From: Fodinibius salinus
GTDB lineage: Bacteria; Bacteroidota; Rhodothermia; Balneolales; Balneolaceae
Assembly: GCF_008124865.1 (NCBI RefSeq)
Contig: NZ_VNHY01000002.1
Span: 496,001-560,000 of the forward strand
Direction: 5' to 3'
Length of the DNA: 64,000 nt
A program made the translations under genes and the position numbers. Below the pieces are notes generated by a model, which worked only from the letters and a program-made list of their open reading frames with translations, was not told where the DNA came from and ran no database searches. Below are positions 18,396-28,100 of the stretch, piece after piece (positions within the stretch are counted from its first letter, which is position 1; each line of letters begins with the position of its first letter).

Positions 18396-18469
18396 CGATC
18401 CGGACGAGACTCGAACTCGCGACCTCCTGCGTGACAGGCAGGCGTTCTAACCAACTGAACTACCGGACC
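18396..18469 (-). tRNA. tRNA-Asp (GTC)
   Basis: Read on the minus strand it begins GGTCCGGTAGTTCAGTTGG, has anticodon GTC in the loop CTGTCAC, T-arm GTTCGAGTC, and acceptor 3' strand CCGGATC pairing with GGTCCGG (one G-U pair). Discriminator G; CCA is not encoded. 74 nt. Confidence 0.97.
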
Positions 18470-18680
18470 GAAAATGCAAAATCTTAAAATATGGTCAGCA
18501 AATTAGCAGAATGTCGCTAAAATTACGACTTTTTACCAGCTGAAATGCCAGACCAATGAGAGCCCAAATATAAGGATCATATGGGACAACTGTCAAGAAA
18601 GAAATGGTCTATTTTTGTATTATTGATTGCCAAGTTCAATTTAATTACTATGACGTATAAAAGTTAAAACTATTAACGCT

Positions 18681-19073
18681 ATGTATCGTCCCAAATTTGT
18701 ACAGGTTTCGCATGATATCAGCGTATCGGTTAAGCCGATGTACCTCGAAGAGGAATCAAATCCGCTGATATCAAAACATGTATTTGCCTACTTCATCACT
18801 ATTGAAAATATAGCTGACCAGAAGGTGCAGCTTCTTAAGCGGCATTGGCAGATACATGATTCCAGTGGAAAGGATCATCAAATTGAGGGGGAAGGGGTCG
18901 TAGGCAAGCAACCGATGATTGAACCTGGTAGTAATCATCAGTATAATAGCTTCTGTGTGCTCGATTCTTACCAAGGGAGTATGAGCGGTTATTATATAAT
19001 GGAACGTGCCGATGGGGAGGAGATCAGCGTGCAGGTACCGGAATTTATACTTGTTTCGCACTTACTGAATTAA
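18681..19073 (+). CDS. apaG: ApaG-domain protein
   Basis: 130 residues, the normal ApaG length, a fibronectin-III-like fold. Visible family features: VSVKPMYLEEESNP, AYFITIENIADQKVQLLKRHW, the GEGVVGKQPMIEPG motif and the final SGYYIMERADGEE segment. ApaG has been linked to Co2+/Mg2+ resistance, but its biochemical role is not settled. It stands alone, facing away from the tRNA. Confidence 0.9.
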   Translation: MYRPKFVQVSHDISVSVKPMYLEEESNPLISKHVFAYFITIENIADQKVQLLKRHWQIHDSSGKDHQIEGEGVVGKQPMIEPGSNHQYNSFCVLDSYQGSMSGYYIMERADGEEISVQVPEFILVSHLLN

Positions 19074-19084
19074 AAAAATAGAGA

Positions 19085-19105
19085 GCCGTAAGTATCAGTT
19101 ACGGC
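19085..19105 (+). terminator. Hairpin after apaG
   Basis: GCCGTAA / TTACGGC, a 7-bp stem 11 bp after the apaG stop. There is no good U-tract, so termination strength is uncertain. Confidence 0.5.
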
Positions 19106-19335
19106 CCTCCGTCGGGATGGTGATGGGATGTATTAGGGATACATCACTTTAACTAAATTAATAGAATACTATTGCATAATATTTTTGAGACCATTAGCTA
19201 AACGCTGGTTACTTTTCTTCAAATTCTACTTTATCAAATGTATTTGCTATAGAAATCGTTCCACTTTATTAATGGAAATGTCTCAAAATACTTTAAACGT
19301 TGTGTAGAGACCCTGGATAACCCAACCAATTGTTA

Positions 19336-20118
19336 ATGAAGAAAAATCTTGAAAAATTAGCGTTAGAGGGAGTTGCAGGCAAATGGCAACCAATGGTAGT
19401 ATTAGCAATTATCATTTTAATCTTTTTGCTACCCCAGGTAGGAACAGCCCAAATGTTTTCTATGGGAGATGACAGTCCCCAATATGTAAAACCACAAAAT
19501 GAAGTATATGCCGGGTTGGAATTGATGAGTGTGAGCTATCGTGGAACAAACTCCGCACAGCCAGACCGCGGATTGTTTTCTTTCAACGGTTCTGTTATTC
19601 GGTTGGGTTATCAATCGCCTACGGTTGACTTTTCGGTTGGAAAAGGTGGACCAATCACCGGAATTAATGATGTTTCTTATTTTGATATCGGGGGAAAGTT
19701 AAATTTCGGTATTCCATTGTATCGTTCAAAAGCATTTGAGGTGCAACTACCCTTTCGGCTTTTATCGCGATATACGGTGATGAACAGCAGTAATTTTGTG
19801 CAGTCCCTTTTTAGCAGGTTTAACTTCGGGAGCTTGGCCGGAGGAATTGGCACAAAGCTGATTGTGCGTCCCACAGAAAATATTCGTATTGATTTGGGAG
19901 CAGTACCCAGCTATGGGTTTGCATTTGCATCCGGTGGACTTTTCGGAGGTAGCCTTACATCTATAGCGGGCAAAAGCCGCTTATATTTTGACGGATTGTT
20001 TGGTAATTTAGGGCTAAGTGTAGGATACAATTATGATTTTCGAAATTATGACATTGATGATGAAGTGTATGACTACCGGATGAATGGGCATGTTGTTCTA
20101 CTAGGTATGACCTTTTAG
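19336..20118 (+). CDS. Predicted outer-membrane beta-barrel, unknown family
   Basis: About 260 residues from ATG 19336 (a TTG two codons earlier is less likely). An unusually long N-region precedes a hydrophobic segment (VVLAIIILIFLLPQVG) and a signal cleavage near TAQ/MFS. The rest alternates polar and hydrophobic residues with many glycines and aromatic residues and ends in VVLLGMTF, a C-terminal phenylalanine typical of outer-membrane barrels. I do not recognise a named family. Next gene follows after 8 bp. Confidence 0.65.
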   Translation: MKKNLEKLALEGVAGKWQPMVVLAIIILIFLLPQVGTAQMFSMGDDSPQYVKPQNEVYAGLELMSVSYRGTNSAQPDRGLFSFNGSVIRLGYQSPTVDFSVGKGGPITGINDVSYFDIGGKLNFGIPLYRSKAFEVQLPFRLLSRYTVMNSSNFVQSLFSRFNFGSLAGGIGTKLIVRPTENIRIDLGAVPSYGFAFASGGLFGGSLTSIAGKSRLYFDGLFGNLGLSVGYNYDFRNYDIDDEVYDYRMNGHVVLLGMTF

Positions 20119-20126
20119 CAATTATT

Positions 20127-20432
20127 ATGAAAAAAGAGACATTACTTTTAGAACTAGAAAAACTCGTTGAACAGGCTGGCTATACCATCCGCAAGGAAAA
20201 AGGAACATTTCGCGGGGATTCTTGCGTAATGGAAGGACAAAAATTAGTGGTGCTTAACAAGAAAAAGCCTCCCCAACAGCAAGTGGGGTTGCTGGCACGT
20301 ATCCTAAAGGACAAAGAACTGCGAGACATTTATATAAAGCCGGTAGTGCGTAAGCAACTCGAAAAGCTGTGGCAGCGCTTCGAAAAATTTAAAGACAGCG
20401 AAATAGAAGAAATGGATATCACTCTCGAATAA
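20127..20432 (+). CDS. Conserved hypothetical protein
   Basis: 101 residues, charged, no signal or membrane segment. The central stretch FRGDSCVMEGQKLVVLNKKK looks like a small conserved bacterial family that I cannot name with a function. The stop overlaps the next start (TAATG), so it is co-translated with the MBL-fold hydrolase, and may assist it. Confidence 0.6.
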   Translation: MKKETLLLELEKLVEQAGYTIRKEKGTFRGDSCVMEGQKLVVLNKKKPPQQQVGLLARILKDKELRDIYIKPVVRKQLEKLWQRFEKFKDSEIEEMDITLE

Positions 20433-21190
20433 TGCAATTAACATTTTTAGGTACCGGTACATCTATGGGCGTGCCCGTGGCCGGGGGATTTGGAAAAGAA
20501 GAAATTGACGGGGATCCTCGAAACACTCGTTGGCGGTGTTCGGCTTGGCTACAGACTGAGAAAAGTTCAATTATTATTGATACCGGGCCGGAATTTCGGC
20601 TGCAAACGTTGCGATCGGGTATTAGTGCCGTTGACCTGGTTCTTGTTACCCACGAGCATATGGATCATATAGCTGGACTGGATGATTTGCGTCCGTTTTG
20701 CTACAAACAGGGGCAGAGTATTCCCGTTTATGGAAGTAAAGAATGTTTGGAAGCCATCCGCCGCCGCTTTGAATATATGTTTGGCCCAAATCGCTATCCC
20801 GGTGCCACTGATATTGATCTCAGGAATATAACAGATTCCATTCATTTTCGGGATGTGAATATTACGCCACTTCCCGCTATCCATGGCAAAGTTAACGTGC
20901 TTGGTTATCGTGTTAACGATGTATCTTATCTTACGGATGTGAAAGCAATTCCTGATAAAACCAAACAAAAGGTTCGTGGTTCAGAGATATTGGTATTAAG
21001 TGGTCTCCGTTGGAGGCCCGAACATCCCACACACATGACTATTCCCGAAGCAGTGGATATTGCAGATGAACTGGATATTCCGCAGACCTATCTGATTCAC
21101 ATGAATTCATATGTGAATCATAAGTCCACAAATGAGCGGCTTCCTGAGCATGTGCAACTGGCTTATGACCAGTTAGTGGTAGAGGTGTAA
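20432..21190 (+). CDS. MBL-fold hydrolase (PhnP-like)
   Basis: 252 residues, metallo-beta-lactamase fold. N-terminal FLGTGTSMGVPVAG and the WRCSAWL segment are typical of the PhnP/lipoyl-octanoyl-neighbour phosphodiesterase group. The metal site THEHMDHIAG (HxHxDH), a later histidine in PAIHGK, the aspartate in YLTDVK and the C-terminal LIHMNSYVNHK are present. It probably hydrolyses a phosphodiester, possibly a cyclic nucleotide derivative; the substrate cannot be read from sequence. Confidence 0.85.
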   Translation: MQLTFLGTGTSMGVPVAGGFGKEEIDGDPRNTRWRCSAWLQTEKSSIIIDTGPEFRLQTLRSGISAVDLVLVTHEHMDHIAGLDDLRPFCYKQGQSIPVYGSKECLEAIRRRFEYMFGPNRYPGATDIDLRNITDSIHFRDVNITPLPAIHGKVNVLGYRVNDVSYLTDVKAIPDKTKQKVRGSEILVLSGLRWRPEHPTHMTIPEAVDIADELDIPQTYLIHMNSYVNHKSTNERLPEHVQLAYDQLVVEV

Positions 21191-21271
21191 TACAACATCA
21201 ACATGGATCAAGCAGATTATTATATCATTGCGCACTTCTGCTAGACCCGGTCTGTCTATGTTCTAGTGGCA

Positions 21272-22357
21272 TTACAGATACTTTTTCAACTTCTCGTCTT
21301 CATCCAGCTGGTTGACGATTTGTTTAACGTCCTGGGCTTCATTGAGGTTACATACCAAAATAGCATTGTCCGTTTGGACGACAGCCAGATCTTCAACTCC
21401 TGCCAAGGCCACAATCTTGTCTCCGTTGCTGTGAATGAGATTATCCGTGGACTCCGTAAGTACGGTTGTGTCTGATTGGATCACATTACCGTCTTCATTT
21501 TTTTCCCGGAGGTCATAAACGGCCTTCCAGCTGCCCACATCATTCCATCCGAACGTTCCCGGTATTACATAAACCGTATCGGATTGTTCCATAATACCAT
21601 AGTCAATGGAGATCGAAGGACAACCCTGATAAAAATCATGTATGGCTTGCTGTTGATCCGTAGATGTAAGAGCCGAAGAAAACTCTTGTGCCTGTTTACC
21701 CACAGAGGGCAGGTGTTGATTAAATTGGTCGAGAATGGTAGAGGTTTTCCAGATAAACATACCGCTGTTCCACAAGAAATTGCCTGAGTGGATAAACTGT
21801 CGTGCAGTTACTAAATCTGGCTTTTCCCTGAATTGGTTCACCTTTTTAATTTCACGGCCATTGTACTCTTCAGATTTATCTTTATCAAATTCAATATAGC
21901 CGTAACCGGTCTCAGGGCGATCAGGTTTGATACCGATAGTAACCAGTGAATCATCGGCCTGTGCTTTGGCTTCAGCTGATTTAAGAGTATCTATAAATTC
22001 ATCGGGTTCTGTAACTTGATGATCTGCAGGTAACACCATCATGGTTCCGTCAGAATCCTGCTCGTGAATAAGTGCAGCGGCCAAGGCCACGCAGGGAGCG
22101 GTATCTTTTGCTACCGGTTCACCTACAATGTTTTGCTCGGGTACGTCTGGTAGTTGGTCTTGTACTAAGTCCACATATTTTTGATTGGTGATAACCCAGA
22201 CGCGGTCAGCTGGAATCAGTGAATTAATACGATCCACAGTAGCCTGGAGCATTGTTTTATTCCCAAATATATTTAAGAATTGCTTGGGTTTGGCGTCGGT
22301 ACTCCGAGGCCAGAAACGAGTGCCGGATCCACCGGCCATTATAACGGCATGTAACAT
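21272..22357 (-). CDS. manC: Mannose-1-phosphate guanylyltransferase
   Basis: 361 residues, the nucleotidyltransferase part of ManC without the C-terminal isomerase domain. The GTP-binding signature GGSGTRFWPRST is at 9-20; VLPADHQ, FREKPD and the WNSGMFIWK motif follow, then FGWNDVGSW. Forms GDP-mannose from GTP and mannose-1-phosphate for glycan synthesis. Single gene. Confidence 0.93.
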   Translation of the reverse strand: MLHAVIMAGGSGTRFWPRSTDAKPKQFLNIFGNKTMLQATVDRINSLIPADRVWVITNQKYVDLVQDQLPDVPEQNIVGEPVAKDTAPCVALAAALIHEQDSDGTMMVLPADHQVTEPDEFIDTLKSAEAKAQADDSLVTIGIKPDRPETGYGYIEFDKDKSEEYNGREIKKVNQFREKPDLVTARQFIHSGNFLWNSGMFIWKTSTILDQFNQHLPSVGKQAQEFSSALTSTDQQQAIHDFYQGCPSISIDYGIMEQSDTVYVIPGTFGWNDVGSWKAVYDLREKNEDGNVIQSDTTVLTESTDNLIHSNGDKIVALAGVEDLAVVQTDNAILVCNLNEAQDVKQIVNQLDEDEKLKKYL

Positions 22358-22477
22358 AATATCAGTTGATTATATGAGTGACGTTGGAAATTAGCCAAAA
22401 TCATGGAAAGAGTGAAAGTAATAATAGTTTATGGAGTTATGGTTCTATTTTGGCTATATAGGTTGTCCCGAGAAAAG

Positions 22478-23572
22478 TTAATCTTCCACTTCTGCTGCAG
22501 CAGAAGTGCGATCAACTTTTGAAAGGGTAAAGCTAAATGTAGATCCGATATCCGGGGTGCTTTCAATGAAGAATTCTTCGCCATGAGCTTCCATAATATG
22601 TTTTACAATGGCCAGTCCTAAACCTGTGCCGCCCTTCTCCCGGGAACGCGACTTGTCAACACGGAAGAATCGCTCGGTTACCCGGTCGATAAACTGTTGA
22701 TTAATGCCAATACCGGTATCTTCAACATAAACCAGCATACGGTCTTCATCTTTAGAAAATGATTTGGCACCAACAGTAACACTGCCACCTGGTTCGTTAT
22801 ACTTAATGGCATTTTCAATAAGATTAATAAGGACCTGTTTTATTTGGTTACGGTCGGCATTGACGAGCACACTTTTCGAAAAATCTTCAAACTGTAGGCT
22901 AACATCTTCTTTCTTAGCTTTGTACTGGAGGTTTTCAACGACTTCTTTTATAACATTTCGCAGGTAAATATCTTGCACATCTGACTTAAGCTCACCGGTT
23001 TCGAGTTTGGATATTTCCATCAGGTCTTTGGTGAGATAGATGAGCCGATTGACGTTGCGCATAGCCTTTTTCAGGAACTTGCGGTTGACCCCGTCATCGT
23101 CAATCGCGCCGTTAAGCAATGTTTCAATAAATCCCTGAATAGCAAAAATGGGGGTCTTTAGCTCGTGTGAAATATCTCCTATAAATTCTTTCCGGTAGTT
23201 TTCGATGCGGTTGAGCCGCTGTATTTCTCGCTCTACCGTTTTGCTGGCCCTGATAGATTGCTTAATAAGAAAGTCCAGTTCATCACGTCCATCAGATTGA
23301 ATATTATCATAATCCTGGAAACGCTTACGGGCAATATTTCGATTAATTTGGTTAAGCTTTTCGAGCCGCGAGAACTGAAGTTTGTAGATGATACCATAAA
23401 TAATGCCAAAGCTACCTACGATCAATAGCACATTGACGAGTAGAGAATTTTGTAACGTACTGTTGAAGAAGAAAAAATCCAGAAGTGCCGCAAGGAGTCC
23501 AACCAGCAGTGCAGAGAAGAGGGCACTCCTGAAGGCTAATCGAGATGATTTTTTAAATGGCTGTTTTTTCAT
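22478..23572 (-). CDS. phoR: PhoR-type sensor histidine kinase
   Basis: 364 residues: two hydrophobic helices (about 15-36 and 43-63) with almost no periplasmic part, a short linker, HisKA with H136 in GDISHELKTP, and HATPase with NLIENAIKYN, DTGIGI and GTGLGLAIV. Its start overlaps the stop of the regulator gene by 4 bp (ATGA), so the pair is translationally coupled. The lack of a sensor domain is typical of PhoR. The assignment to phosphate is by similarity only, as no pst genes are in view. Confidence 0.85.
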   Translation of the reverse strand: MKKQPFKKSSRLAFRSALFSALLVGLLAALLDFFFFNSTLQNSLLVNVLLIVGSFGIIYGIIYKLQFSRLEKLNQINRNIARKRFQDYDNIQSDGRDELDFLIKQSIRASKTVEREIQRLNRIENYRKEFIGDISHELKTPIFAIQGFIETLLNGAIDDDGVNRKFLKKAMRNVNRLIYLTKDLMEISKLETGELKSDVQDIYLRNVIKEVVENLQYKAKKEDVSLQFEDFSKSVLVNADRNQIKQVLINLIENAIKYNEPGGSVTVGAKSFSKDEDRMLVYVEDTGIGINQQFIDRVTERFFRVDKSRSREKGGTGLGLAIVKHIMEAHGEEFFIESTPDIGSTFSFTLSKVDRTSAAAEVED

Positions 23573-24249
23573 TCCTTAAATCGATATCCAACCCCTTTAA
23601 CAGTTTCAATATATTCTTTGCCCAGCTTTTCGCGGATTTTACGGACGTGTACATCTACGGTACGGTCAACCACGTAAACATTGTCGCCCCAAACGTGGTT
23701 GAGCAGGGTTTGTCGATCCATCACTTTGCCTTTGCGGCTGGCTAAAAAGTAAAGCAGCTCAAATTCTTTGCGGGGCAGCTGGTATTCTTCTTCGCCTTGC
23801 GTAACAATATAGCGGTCTTTGTCGATGATAATATCATGTACGTCAATCTTATTTGTCATTTCTTCAGTTTCTTCAAACCGACGCAGTACCGCTTTGATGC
23901 GTGAGATAAGTTTGGTAGTACTGATAGGTTTGGTAATATAATCATCGCCGCCTTTATCGAGTCCTTCGATTTCCGTTTTTTCATCACCTCGGGCCGTAAG
24001 AAAGATGATGGGTGTATGCTTAAGCTGGGCATCATCACGCATACGTTCTACAACTTCCATCCCGTCCATTTTGGGCATCATGATATCCAACAACATAAGA
24101 TTGGGGTTATGTTTCCGGGCCATCTCAATACCCTCTTTGCCGTCTTCGGCTTTGAGGACATCAAATCCTTCTTTATTAAGATTATATTCAATTAGGTCCA
24201 GAAGATCTTGTTCGTCATCAACTACTAAGATGGTTTGTTGGTCAGGCAC
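23569..24249 (-). CDS. phoB: PhoB/OmpR-family response regulator
   Basis: 226 residues: receiver domain with DD at 11-12, phospho-acceptor D55 in LLDIMMPKMDG, and K in YITKPIS; then the winged-helix trans_reg_C domain (FELLYFLASRKGKVMDRQTL ... VDVHVRKIREKLG ... VKGVGYRF). First gene of the two-gene phoB-phoR operon. Divergent from trkA across 250 bp. Confidence 0.92.
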   Translation of the reverse strand: MPDQQTILVVDDEQDLLDLIEYNLNKEGFDVLKAEDGKEGIEMARKHNPNLMLLDIMMPKMDGMEVVERMRDDAQLKHTPIIFLTARGDEKTEIEGLDKGGDDYITKPISTTKLISRIKAVLRRFEETEEMTNKIDVHDIIIDKDRYIVTQGEEEYQLPRKEFELLYFLASRKGKVMDRQTLLNHVWGDNVYVVDRTVDVHVRKIREKLGKEYIETVKGVGYRFKE

Positions 24250-24502
24250 AGGCTGTTAATTTATTGCAATGTTTAATTTAAGATAAGGAAAATGTTACTG
24301 AAGCTTTATGTGACATATACTACGAAGCCCCCTCCAAAAATCAAACCGAAGACCCGTTAAATAATTGTTATTTCTTTTGGGATGACAACGTTTTTTATGA
24401 TTTTGGGTTAATTAATTTATGGCATATAATTCTCGTTATTTAAGTCTGATGGAGCTATTGACTATCAGTTCTATAAGTCTATTAGTGGTAAATTAAATTG
24501 TT

Positions 24503-25843
24503 ATGAAAATAATAATCGTTGGCGCAGGACAGGTGGGAATAAGTGTGATGGAAGATCTCGGTGATAACCATGAGATCTCCGTGATTGATAAAGATGCCAG
24601 TAACCTCGATCGTATACCGTTTGAAGTTGATGTGACTGCTGGAAATGGGCTTGAGGAAGAGGTATTAAATTCTGCCGGAATAAAAGAGGCTGAAATTGTG
24701 CTCTCAACGACCTCTGAAGATCATACCAATGTTCTTATTGGTAGTATGGCTAAACTTCTAACGGATTGTTTTACGATCGCCCGTGTATCTGATCCATCGT
24801 TTGCAAATATCTGGGATACGAGAGAAGGAGCATTTGGAATTGATGCGATGATTGACCGGTCAAACTTAACAGCAAAGCAAATTACAGATCTTATCTGGTT
24901 CCAGTCCACCCGACAAGAGTCAATTAATGAAGAATTATATTGCCAGGAGAAGGTTAAAATGTCAGAATTCAGATTGGAAAGTGACAGTGAACTGATTGAT
25001 AAAACAGTTCAGCAATGTGATAAATATCCCAAAATTAATATTGTTGGAGTTTTTCGAGATGGTGATTTTAAGATAGCATCAAACGATACTTCTTTTGAGG
25101 AAGGGGACCGTATTACGGCATTTGGATCTCCTCAAGAAGTGGATGCATTTGGTATATCGATAGCATCGGCGGAGATGAAACCAGTGCAAGATACATTTGA
25201 TATTCTAGGTGGCGGTGATATTGGTTATCAAACGGCCCTTTTATTAGAGGACACTCCATTGAGTATTCGTATCTTCGAAAAAGATCCCGAACGAGCCCAG
25301 TTTCTTTCTGAACATCTTTCCCAAGCGATGGTACTACAGGCAGATATCACCGAGCGTTCGGTTTGGGAGGAAGAAAATATACCTCAATCTGATATTCTAC
25401 TGGTTTCCACAGGTGATGATGCCATAAATGCATTGGTGACCTTGATAGGCCAAGAATACGAAACCCCGCGTTTGGTAAGCCTTGTTCAAGGATATCAGTA
25501 TTTATCACTGTTTGAATCATTGGATATAACGCGGGTGGTTCACCCCAGAGAAGTTGTTGCTTCTAGCATAACCAATTATATACAAGATAGTTATACAAGA
25601 AACTTAACCGAGTTGGAACATGAAACTGCAGAGATCTTTGAGATAAAAATTGATGCGGAGAGCCAGGTTTTGAATCAAACTATTGAAGACGTGAAAAAAA
25701 GCATTGCCCAACCTTTCGTTGTTGGAGCAATGGTCCGACAAAACCATACCATTATTCCCAAGTTGGATACCTCCATAAAATTGGGGGACCAGTTTGTTAT
25801 TCTGACAACTGGGAAAGCTGAAGATATGGTGGAGAAACTATGA
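24503..25843 (+). CDS. trkA: TrkA, double-RCK K+ uptake regulator
   Basis: 446 residues with two RCK_N/RCK_C units in tandem, the enterobacterial TrkA layout. Unit 1 starts IIIVGAGQVGISV with acidic SVIDKD; unit 2 starts ILGGGDIGYQTALLL near residue 230. Each is followed by a TrkA-C domain (SELIDKTVQQC ... FEEGDRITAFG; SQVLNQTIEDV ... KLGDQFVILTTG). Overlaps trkH by 4 bp. Confidence 0.95.
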   Translation: MKIIIVGAGQVGISVMEDLGDNHEISVIDKDASNLDRIPFEVDVTAGNGLEEEVLNSAGIKEAEIVLSTTSEDHTNVLIGSMAKLLTDCFTIARVSDPSFANIWDTREGAFGIDAMIDRSNLTAKQITDLIWFQSTRQESINEELYCQEKVKMSEFRLESDSELIDKTVQQCDKYPKINIVGVFRDGDFKIASNDTSFEEGDRITAFGSPQEVDAFGISIASAEMKPVQDTFDILGGGDIGYQTALLLEDTPLSIRIFEKDPERAQFLSEHLSQAMVLQADITERSVWEEENIPQSDILLVSTGDDAINALVTLIGQEYETPRLVSLVQGYQYLSLFESLDITRVVHPREVVASSITNYIQDSYTRNLTELEHETAEIFEIKIDAESQVLNQTIEDVKKSIAQPFVVGAMVRQNHTIIPKLDTSIKLGDQFVILTTGKAEDMVEKL

Positions 25844-27336
25844 GAAAACAGGTTGATCTATTTTGTGTCTTAAGCCTGTTTGGGGCGATATTAAAGTGGC
25901 TTTCGGTTCCACTTAGCGTGCCATTTATCTATTCGATATTTGGTCGTGAAAATCCGTTGGTCTTTTTGATACCAATAGCGGTATCATTGATAGCTGGTCT
26001 TTTACTGGAGCGACTTGATAGCAATCCCCAACTGGGTTTGCGGGAAACCTTTTTGCTAGTATCATTAAGTTGGTTAGGAGTTGCTTTGGTTGGGGGACTG
26101 CCTTATGTGTTGGCTGGAGCAGGAACAGTAGCTAATCCTGTTAATGCTTTGTTTGAAAGCATGAGTGGCTTTACTACTACAGGTGCTACGGTAATGGCCT
26201 CTATTTCATTTGGTACACATAGTCCTGAACTTATGTTCTGGCGTCAAATTACACAGTGGCTTGGCGGCATGGGAATAATCGTTCTTGGGATAGCTATTCT
26301 TCCCCGGTTATCTGTAGGGGGATCAGAATTAATTGAGGCTGAAGCTCCGGGTACGCAATTTGATCGAATTACACCACGTATTGTTGAAACAGCAAGGATT
26401 TTATGGTTACTCTATGTTATCCTTACAATAATACTTGGGATTTTACTTTATGGATCTCATTTAGTTGGTTTATCTCCCCAAATGGACTTTTATAACGCGG
26501 TAGCCCATGCGTTAACGACTATGCCTACCGGTGGATTTTCACCAGAAGCTAAAAGTATCGCTGCCTTTTCATCAACAGTGCAATGGATAATTATTCCATT
26601 CATGTTTATGGCGGGAACCAACTATGCCTTAATGTGGAGAGCATTTACCGGTAGTCCCAGGAAGCTGTATCGAGATACTGAATTTATCTTCTATAGCCTT
26701 ATTCTCGTTTTTACAACAGCGATAATATTTGTGATGGTTTCGGGGAACACTTTTGAGAAAACACAGGATGCCATCCGCCATAGTTTATTTCAAGTATTGA
26801 CGATTGTAACGACAGCCGGATATGCAAGTCATGATTTTAATACATGGAACTCGATGGCAAAAACACTCTTGTTTATGATGATGTTTATCGGAGGCTGTGC
26901 CGGGAGTACTGGGGGTGGCATTAAAGTTTTCCGCTGGATTGTCACCATAAAAATGTTCTTTAAGCAGCTCTTTACAACTATTTATCCACGCGCCGTTCAA
27001 TCTATCAGGGTTGGTGAAAATATTATTAAAAATAAAACGGCCCGGCGTGTTACAATAATGATTCTGCTATATATAGTTACCTTTTTGATAGGAGCATTGA
27101 TTATAGAGATAGAATCGTACCGCATTGGTCTTGATCTCGAAACGCTGGAAATAATGAGTGCATCCGCAGCTTGTATAGGAAATATTGGACCGGGATTTGG
27201 AATTGTAGGACCAATGAATAATTACCTAGCCTTTTCGCCGCTTTCAAAAACGGTAATGGTATTTTTGATGTGGGCTGGACGCCTCGAACTGTTTACCCTT
27301 TTTGTAATATTTATTCCCCAATATTGGCGGAATTAG
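25840..27336 (+). CDS. trkH: TrkH, K+ transporter membrane subunit
   Basis: 498 residues, standard TrkH length. The four pore loops read SMSGFTTTGATV, ALTTMPTGGFSPEA, TIVTTAGYASHDF and SAAACIGNIGPGFG; GCAGSTGGGIKVFR lies after the third, and the terminal helix has WAGRLELFTLFV. Starts in the ATGA overlap with trkA, giving a complete TrkA-TrkH system distinct from the Ktr-like genes at the left end. Confidence 0.96.
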   Translation: MRKQVDLFCVLSLFGAILKWLSVPLSVPFIYSIFGRENPLVFLIPIAVSLIAGLLLERLDSNPQLGLRETFLLVSLSWLGVALVGGLPYVLAGAGTVANPVNALFESMSGFTTTGATVMASISFGTHSPELMFWRQITQWLGGMGIIVLGIAILPRLSVGGSELIEAEAPGTQFDRITPRIVETARILWLLYVILTIILGILLYGSHLVGLSPQMDFYNAVAHALTTMPTGGFSPEAKSIAAFSSTVQWIIIPFMFMAGTNYALMWRAFTGSPRKLYRDTEFIFYSLILVFTTAIIFVMVSGNTFEKTQDAIRHSLFQVLTIVTTAGYASHDFNTWNSMAKTLLFMMMFIGGCAGSTGGGIKVFRWIVTIKMFFKQLFTTIYPRAVQSIRVGENIIKNKTARRVTIMILLYIVTFLIGALIIEIESYRIGLDLETLEIMSASAACIGNIGPGFGIVGPMNNYLAFSPLSKTVMVFLMWAGRLELFTLFVIFIPQYWRN

Positions 27337-27356
27337 TAGAAGTGATTTGTATGACT

Positions 27357-27383
27357 AAATACAGAGGAGTACCCTCTGTATTT
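27357..27383. terminator. Bidirectional terminator between trkH and ruvA
   Basis: AAATACAGAGG / CCTCTGTATTT, an 11-bp stem with a 5-nt loop, A-rich before and TTTT after. It serves both converging genes. Confidence 0.85.
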
Positions 27384-27387
27384 TCAG

Positions 27388-27990
27388 TTAGGTGTCCATT
27401 TGAGATAGGACTTTTTTAACTAATTTCTGTACATCTCCATCAACAGATTCTCCCTGGGCTGCTAATTCAACAGACTCTTCAGCATCTCGCTTTTTAAAGC
27501 CAAGCGACTGAAGCGCCGAAACGGCTTCTTCTTTGGTATTGTCTGATATACTGGAGCTACTGCTTGGCTGATAGGTAGCATCAACCATTTCAGACATTTT
27601 ATCCTTGAGTTCTAAAATCATACGTTGGGCGGTTTTTTTGCCAATCCCCTTAATTTTCGACAGGGCAGATTTATCCTCTTGGACAATAGCACCTGTAATT
27701 TCCTGGGCCGGCAGTCCGGAGAGAATGGTAAGTCCGAGTTTTGGCCCCACCCCTTTGACTGTTATTAATAACTCAAAAAGATCTTTTTCATTTTGATCCA
27801 TAAAGCCGAACAGCCGCTGGTCGTTGTCGGTAATATGATGATAGACGAGCAGTTCCACTTCCTCACCTTCAGCGGGTATCTTTTCTAATGTTTGAGAAGA
27901 AATTTCCAGCTGATATCCCACATCACGAACATCAACAATAATTTGTTCAGTTGATTTAGCATGGATCGTTCCATTAAGATATGCAATCAT
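27388..27990 (-). CDS. ruvA: Holliday junction branch-migration protein RuvA
   Basis: 200 residues, standard length. OB-fold domain I (MIAYLNGTIHAKSTEQIIVDV), helix-hairpin-helix pairs (ITVKGVGPKLGLTIL and LSKIKGIGKKTAQRMI), a serine-rich linker, and the C-terminal RuvB-contact domain (EEAVSALQSLGFKKRDAEES). Binds four-way junctions and loads RuvB. ruvC is 110 bp upstream; ruvB is not in the window. Confidence 0.97.
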   Translation of the reverse strand: MIAYLNGTIHAKSTEQIIVDVRDVGYQLEISSQTLEKIPAEGEEVELLVYHHITDNDQRLFGFMDQNEKDLFELLITVKGVGPKLGLTILSGLPAQEITGAIVQEDKSALSKIKGIGKKTAQRMILELKDKMSEMVDATYQPSSSSSISDNTKEEAVSALQSLGFKKRDAEESVELAAQGESVDGDVQKLVKKVLSQMDT

Positions 27991-28100
27991 GTCTTATCGC
28001 TTAAATTCACAAGAAGTTTAAAAAAAGTATTTTGAAATAAGTACTACTGCGCCAAATCTTTCCAGCACAGGTTCAGGATGTTGTAATTAGTAGCCCTATT

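Noticed and set aside
24250-24502. c-di-AMP or other riboswitch upstream of trkA
   Set aside because: The 250-bp divergent gap is AT-rich with no multi-stem structure that I could recognise.
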